Positions 60,874 to 64,000 of a DNA stretch of 64,000 nt are shown one piece after another. How positions within the stretch are numbered: the first letter of the stretch is position 1; every line of letters begins with the position of its first letter. Location: the NCBI RefSeq assembly GCF_029873635.1, contig NC_080423.1, positions 102,920,991 through 102,984,990 on the forward strand. The letters are read 5' to 3'. The notes beneath the pieces were generated by a model. The model was not told where the DNA came from. It worked only from the letters and a program-made list of their open reading frames with translations, and did no database searches. Position numbers and translations under genes: made by a program. This DNA comes from Malania oleifera. Lineage: Eukaryota; Streptophyta; Magnoliopsida; Santalales; Ximeniaceae.

Positions 60874-62713
60874 ATGTACAAAGAAAACTGTGAGCCAAAT
60901 GAGGAAATCTCGGAGGAGCAAATGGCTCGGATTTCGCAGAAATTCAGAGCTGCGAAGGCCCTTCTTGCCCGCAAAAGGCCCCGATGCGCCGCCGGGGCAC
61001 TTGATCAATCCCCTCAAAAGTAAGTAGTTTCGTCGCTTCAGTTTTTTTTTTTAATATATATATATATATATTATTATTATTATTATTATTATTTTGGGGT
61101 GATTCGACCCATGTACGGCCTGTTTGGTTGCCGAGAGAATCGAGGAAAAGGGGGTATCTAAAAGTGGTCGAATATTTTGTTTTCTGTTGTTTTAGTTTGT
61201 TATCAGTGACAAAATCACTTGAACCAAGTACACCAAGCGAAGCTGTTGTATTATGTAAAATTGTGTGTGGCTATATATATATTGTGTACATATTTATTGG
61301 AGGTCCCAAATAAGCATTTAAGAGATAAAATTCTATTTTCTTCATTTCCCCCCTACATATCCTCAGCAACCAAATTGCACTATAGGAGTAGAAGATAAAA
61401 GAAAATAAATGCTGAAATGTAGTTCCAAAAAAACTCAATTGTGGTTCTTGTAGCTACATAAAAGAAAACATGAAATTCCTGTCTTTTACCCCTCCTTGAT
61501 TATTTCTGGTTTCAGTAATGGAGATGCTAATATATTTCAAACCCCGGGTCAGGCTACTAGCATCAAAAGAGCTCCTCTTGCGGGGGTATTAATGAACAAG
61601 TTGTCGCAGTTTTATGTTAAGGGTTTCAGTTCAATGGATGGTGGCTGTGGGAGCAGTCCATACAACGTGGGTGTATCTGTTGAAAGGATTGAGTCAATTG
61701 ATAATAGTTCTAGTGCAAGGATGATGGGTGTTCCTTTGGAAGATGGGTTCGTGTTGAACTCTTTTAAGACTCCAATGAAACGACCACCGAGTTCTAGTTC
61801 AAGGGATTCTTTGACGTCACAAGATGTTCTTGATGATGATTTTGATGAGTCCATTTTAGAAGAGATTGATGCGTTGTGTGAGCAGAGGTCAGCAGCTAAG
61901 ACAGAAAGGGATGGATCAAGTAGCAATTATCATGTGGAAAATCAGTTCAATGATGATAAAAATGGGGAAAATAACAGCAGAATCAATGTGGAGTCTATTG
62001 TAGTCAGGAATTGTTTAGAAACTGAAGGTGCATCGGATTCTGCTAGTGCTCTTGTTTCTGGAGATAAAAATTCAAGGATTTCTGAGACTACACAAAGTAA
62101 GGGCATGCCTCTCGAGTATTGTGGGTATTTGCAATCTCTTAATGATAGGCAGCGCGAAGCAGCTTGTAGTGACATCTCAATTCCTTTAATGATTGTTGCA
62201 GGCCCTGGGAGTGGAAAGGTTTTTTTTTTTTTTTTTTAAATCTCTGTTTAATAGTAACTCTTTTCTCTCTCACCACATGCGTGCACACACACGCCCACGC
62301 ATATGTTGTTAGGGCTGATTTTGCTGGTTTAAATTTCAGACATCTACAATGGTTGGGCGTGTTCTAGTGTTGCTCAGTGAGGTATGGCCACAATTTTTTT
62401 AATTGAATTTTAAGTTCTAACATAAAGCTGTTTGATTTTTGTTTTTAGCCTTTAATGTGCATTTGTCCTTTTTAATGGTGTGGCATTTTTATTCTCTGTT
62501 TGATTAATTTTCTCCCATGCCCTTTTCCCTTGCCCTTACTCTCTGGAAGGGCATTGGTCCATCCCATATTCTGGCAATGACTTTCACTACAGCTGCTGCT
62601 TCTGAGATGAGGGATCGCATTGGAGCAATAGCTGGGAAGGCAATAGCAAAAGAACTTATGATCAGTACATTCCACTCATTTTCTTTGCAACTCTGTCGTC
62701 TGCATGCTGAGAA
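60874..62713 (+). CDS. SRS2: SRS2/UvrD-type DNA helicase, first four exons (continues past window)
   Basis: N-terminal part of a superfamily 1 3'-5' DNA helicase, related to yeast Srs2 and bacterial UvrD, which unwinds DNA and strips recombinase filaments during repair. Exons seen: 60874-61019, 61516-62218, 62340-62381 and 62550-62713; junctions keep one frame with GT-AG borders. The start gives [20 protein letters not shown] followed by [15 protein letters not shown]. Exon 2 is a long low-complexity plant-type extension ending in the Q motif LNDRQREAA and the Walker [12 protein letters not shown], continued by [14 protein letters not shown]. Exon 4 carries motif Ia ([18 protein letters not shown]) and the [12 protein letters not shown] block. 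The exon 4 end is a predicted donor GTACGA; reading on is open for about 100 bases but loses family similarity. Later exons, with the Walker B and remaining motifs, are beyond the window. The product is probably nuclear. I see no break in the part visible. Confidence 0.88.
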
Positions 62714-63301
62714 GTACGAATTTGCAGAATTTTTGCAAAAGCATTTACTTGTTGATTCTCTTTCCCCCTTCCTAGTGAAAATATTCCAAATTGCAATTGG
62801 TAGTTTTATTCACATTTTATAATTCTTTGTTTTAATTTATTGCTAAGGCTTGGTTGTCATTGCTGTCATTGTTTCTGTTGTATCTTATCAATAATCATAA
62901 CCACAAACTATTTCATGTTATAAAGAAGCTGCATGGATTATTTTGCAATATTCTATATATATTTATTTGATTAGATCAATGCAACACTATCATAAATTGT
63001 TTTGGTGTTGCATAAGCTGATTTTGATATTTCTCATGATTTTTTAAACTCCCTGACATGAACCTATGAATTTGTTGATGCTATTGCTGTGCTGGATAGTT
63101 GATATTGCTGCAACTGCAATTAGAGAGGAATTGAAATGTGTTTTCTTTTTCACTTTTTCTATTTTGAGAGTTTCTAGGGGTTGGCATGATGAATTCAAGG
63201 CTGAGCATTAATTTTCCTTTTATTGAAATCTAGCCTAATGCATTTGATGTAACAAAAAACATTTTTTTGGGTACTTGCATGTTTTGAAGGGCATCCCAAG
63301 G
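62714..63301 (+). other. Intron 4 of the helicase gene, left part
   Basis: AT-rich intronic sequence with no further helicase exon recognised before the chromovirus LTR begins. Confidence 0.6.
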
Positions 63302-64000
63302 TGTCACAGGCCGAATATTTCACACCTTTGTGAATGGACCGTGCGGCGCTACCTAAAACCCTCTTGTTTAACTAGCCAGTCTATCGTTTACCACAATTTA
63401 TCCACAAAACACTTTCATTATCATTCAAGCAAGTATTAGCGGAAGCAGTAAGCAACTTATGAAAGGAGAGGCAAGTAAAGAGTAAACGTTGAAGCAACGT
63501 AATTCATTAACAACCCCTCCGTTAACATTGTGTGTCTAGCGAGGGAGACAAGTAGACTAAACACGTTGACAATAGCTAGTGAGTTTTACAAGTTGATGAA
63601 CACTCACCCTCCTCTAAAGAGCTTTCTATTCTATTCTCACTCTGACACTAGGAAACATCAAAGTGATCGAGGAGTCATACTACCTTTTTTAGCACAAGGA
63701 GAAACTACTACTAGAAAATAAACCTACAATAGTATTTACATGATGGAAACCCATCCCAAACGCATAAGACAAGCGGTCAAAGGCAAACATAATGCCCTGA
63801 ACAAGCTCGGCTCGTGACACTCCCCCACTTATGCGGTTGATGTCCTCGTAGACGTTGACGCTAGTTACACTTTTACTTTGTCCACGAAGGGTTGCATATT
63901 ATTTGCAGAAACCTAGCTGATTTCTTCGTCACCAAGGCCTTTCCACTGCACTAAGAACTCCCGCGCTTCTTCCTTGAGGATGTGAACTCTTTGCCTGCAA
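63302..64000 (-). mobile_element. 3' end of a minus-strand chromovirus (Ty3/gypsy) in helicase intron 4
   Basis: A short LTR (63302-63819, 518 bases) begins TGTCACGAGCCGAGC on the minus strand and ends TTCGGCCTGTGACA. It is preceded on that strand by a purine tract AAGTGGGGGAG. The adjoining internal part (63820-64000) encodes, on the minus strand, REFLVQWKGLGDEEIS, the core of an integrase-linked chromodomain. This marks a chromovirus. The rest, and the second target duplication (expected to match CAAGG at 63297-63301), lie outside the window. Treated as a fossil; the visible coding end looks broken. Confidence 0.8.

Noticed and set aside
60636-60974. Minus-strand open frames rich in Arg-Glu and Trp
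   Set aside because: They are translations of the (CT)n and (CCA)n microsatellites in the helicase 5' UTR; no family similarity.
1-64000. A bacterial-style operon, defence island or gene cluster
   Set aside because: All genes seen have plant structure and are scattered among retroelements; no co-oriented compact gene set is present.

Overview
This window is nuclear DNA from a flowering plant, most likely a eudicot. It is AT-rich, its genes have many GT-AG introns, and most of it is nested LTR retrotransposons that use the plant initiator-Met-tRNA primer site (TGGTATCAGAGC). The species cannot be named from the sequence alone.

Three host genes stand out. (1) A complete CTP synthase gene (25285-35548, +, 22 exons, 562 aa) keeps its synthetase P-loop and its glutamine-amidotransferase Cys-His-Glu residues. 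(2) A complete single-exon gene for the kinetochore NDC80-complex subunit SPC24 (37662-38264, -) lies tail to tail with it. (3) The first four exons of a UvrD/SRS2-type DNA helicase gene (60874 onward, +) run off the right edge; its fourth intron holds a chromovirus. CTP supply, chromosome segregation and DNA repair are housekeeping roles; nothing suggests a cluster or a shared pathway.

Region by region. 1-23363 is one large nest. A minus-strand Copia element of Sirevirus-like layout (S2) runs from beyond the left edge to 23363. It contains solo LTR A (1-1878), a near-complete second Copia element S3 (3380-13688, itself holding solo LTR B, 10653-12702), an S3-related solo LTR (16455-18584) and solo LTR C (19974-22141). 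23364-25284 is the spacer and promoter of the CTP synthase gene. 25285-38264 is the gene island; its introns carry tandem arrays and a Tourist-like MITE. 38265-60873 separates the two divergently oriented genes SPC24 and SRS2. It holds a Mutator-type MITE (39202-39382), a degraded LTR remnant, a minus-strand Ty3/gypsy element G5 (about 41180-53003) with solo LTR D in one LTR and E in the other, a Tat/Ogre-like LTR remnant (53004-57876) with solo LTR F inside, and solo LTR G (57877-59988). 60874-64000 is the start of the helicase gene.

The most interesting pattern lies in the non-coding parts of the LTRs. At least four otherwise distinct LTR families, both Copia and Gypsy, each carry a dense array of a family-specific palindrome (cores TTCGTCGACGAA, TTCGGTCGACCGAA or TGACAG-N4-CTGTCA) just upstream of a TATA box. 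The Gypsy-type LTRs add a second, hairpin-forming tandem array downstream. Seven solo LTRs of one structural class have accumulated here, most of them inside LTRs of other elements. All retroelements are treated as fossils. LTR boundaries come from TG...CA ends, target-site duplications, primer sites and polypurine tracts read by eye.
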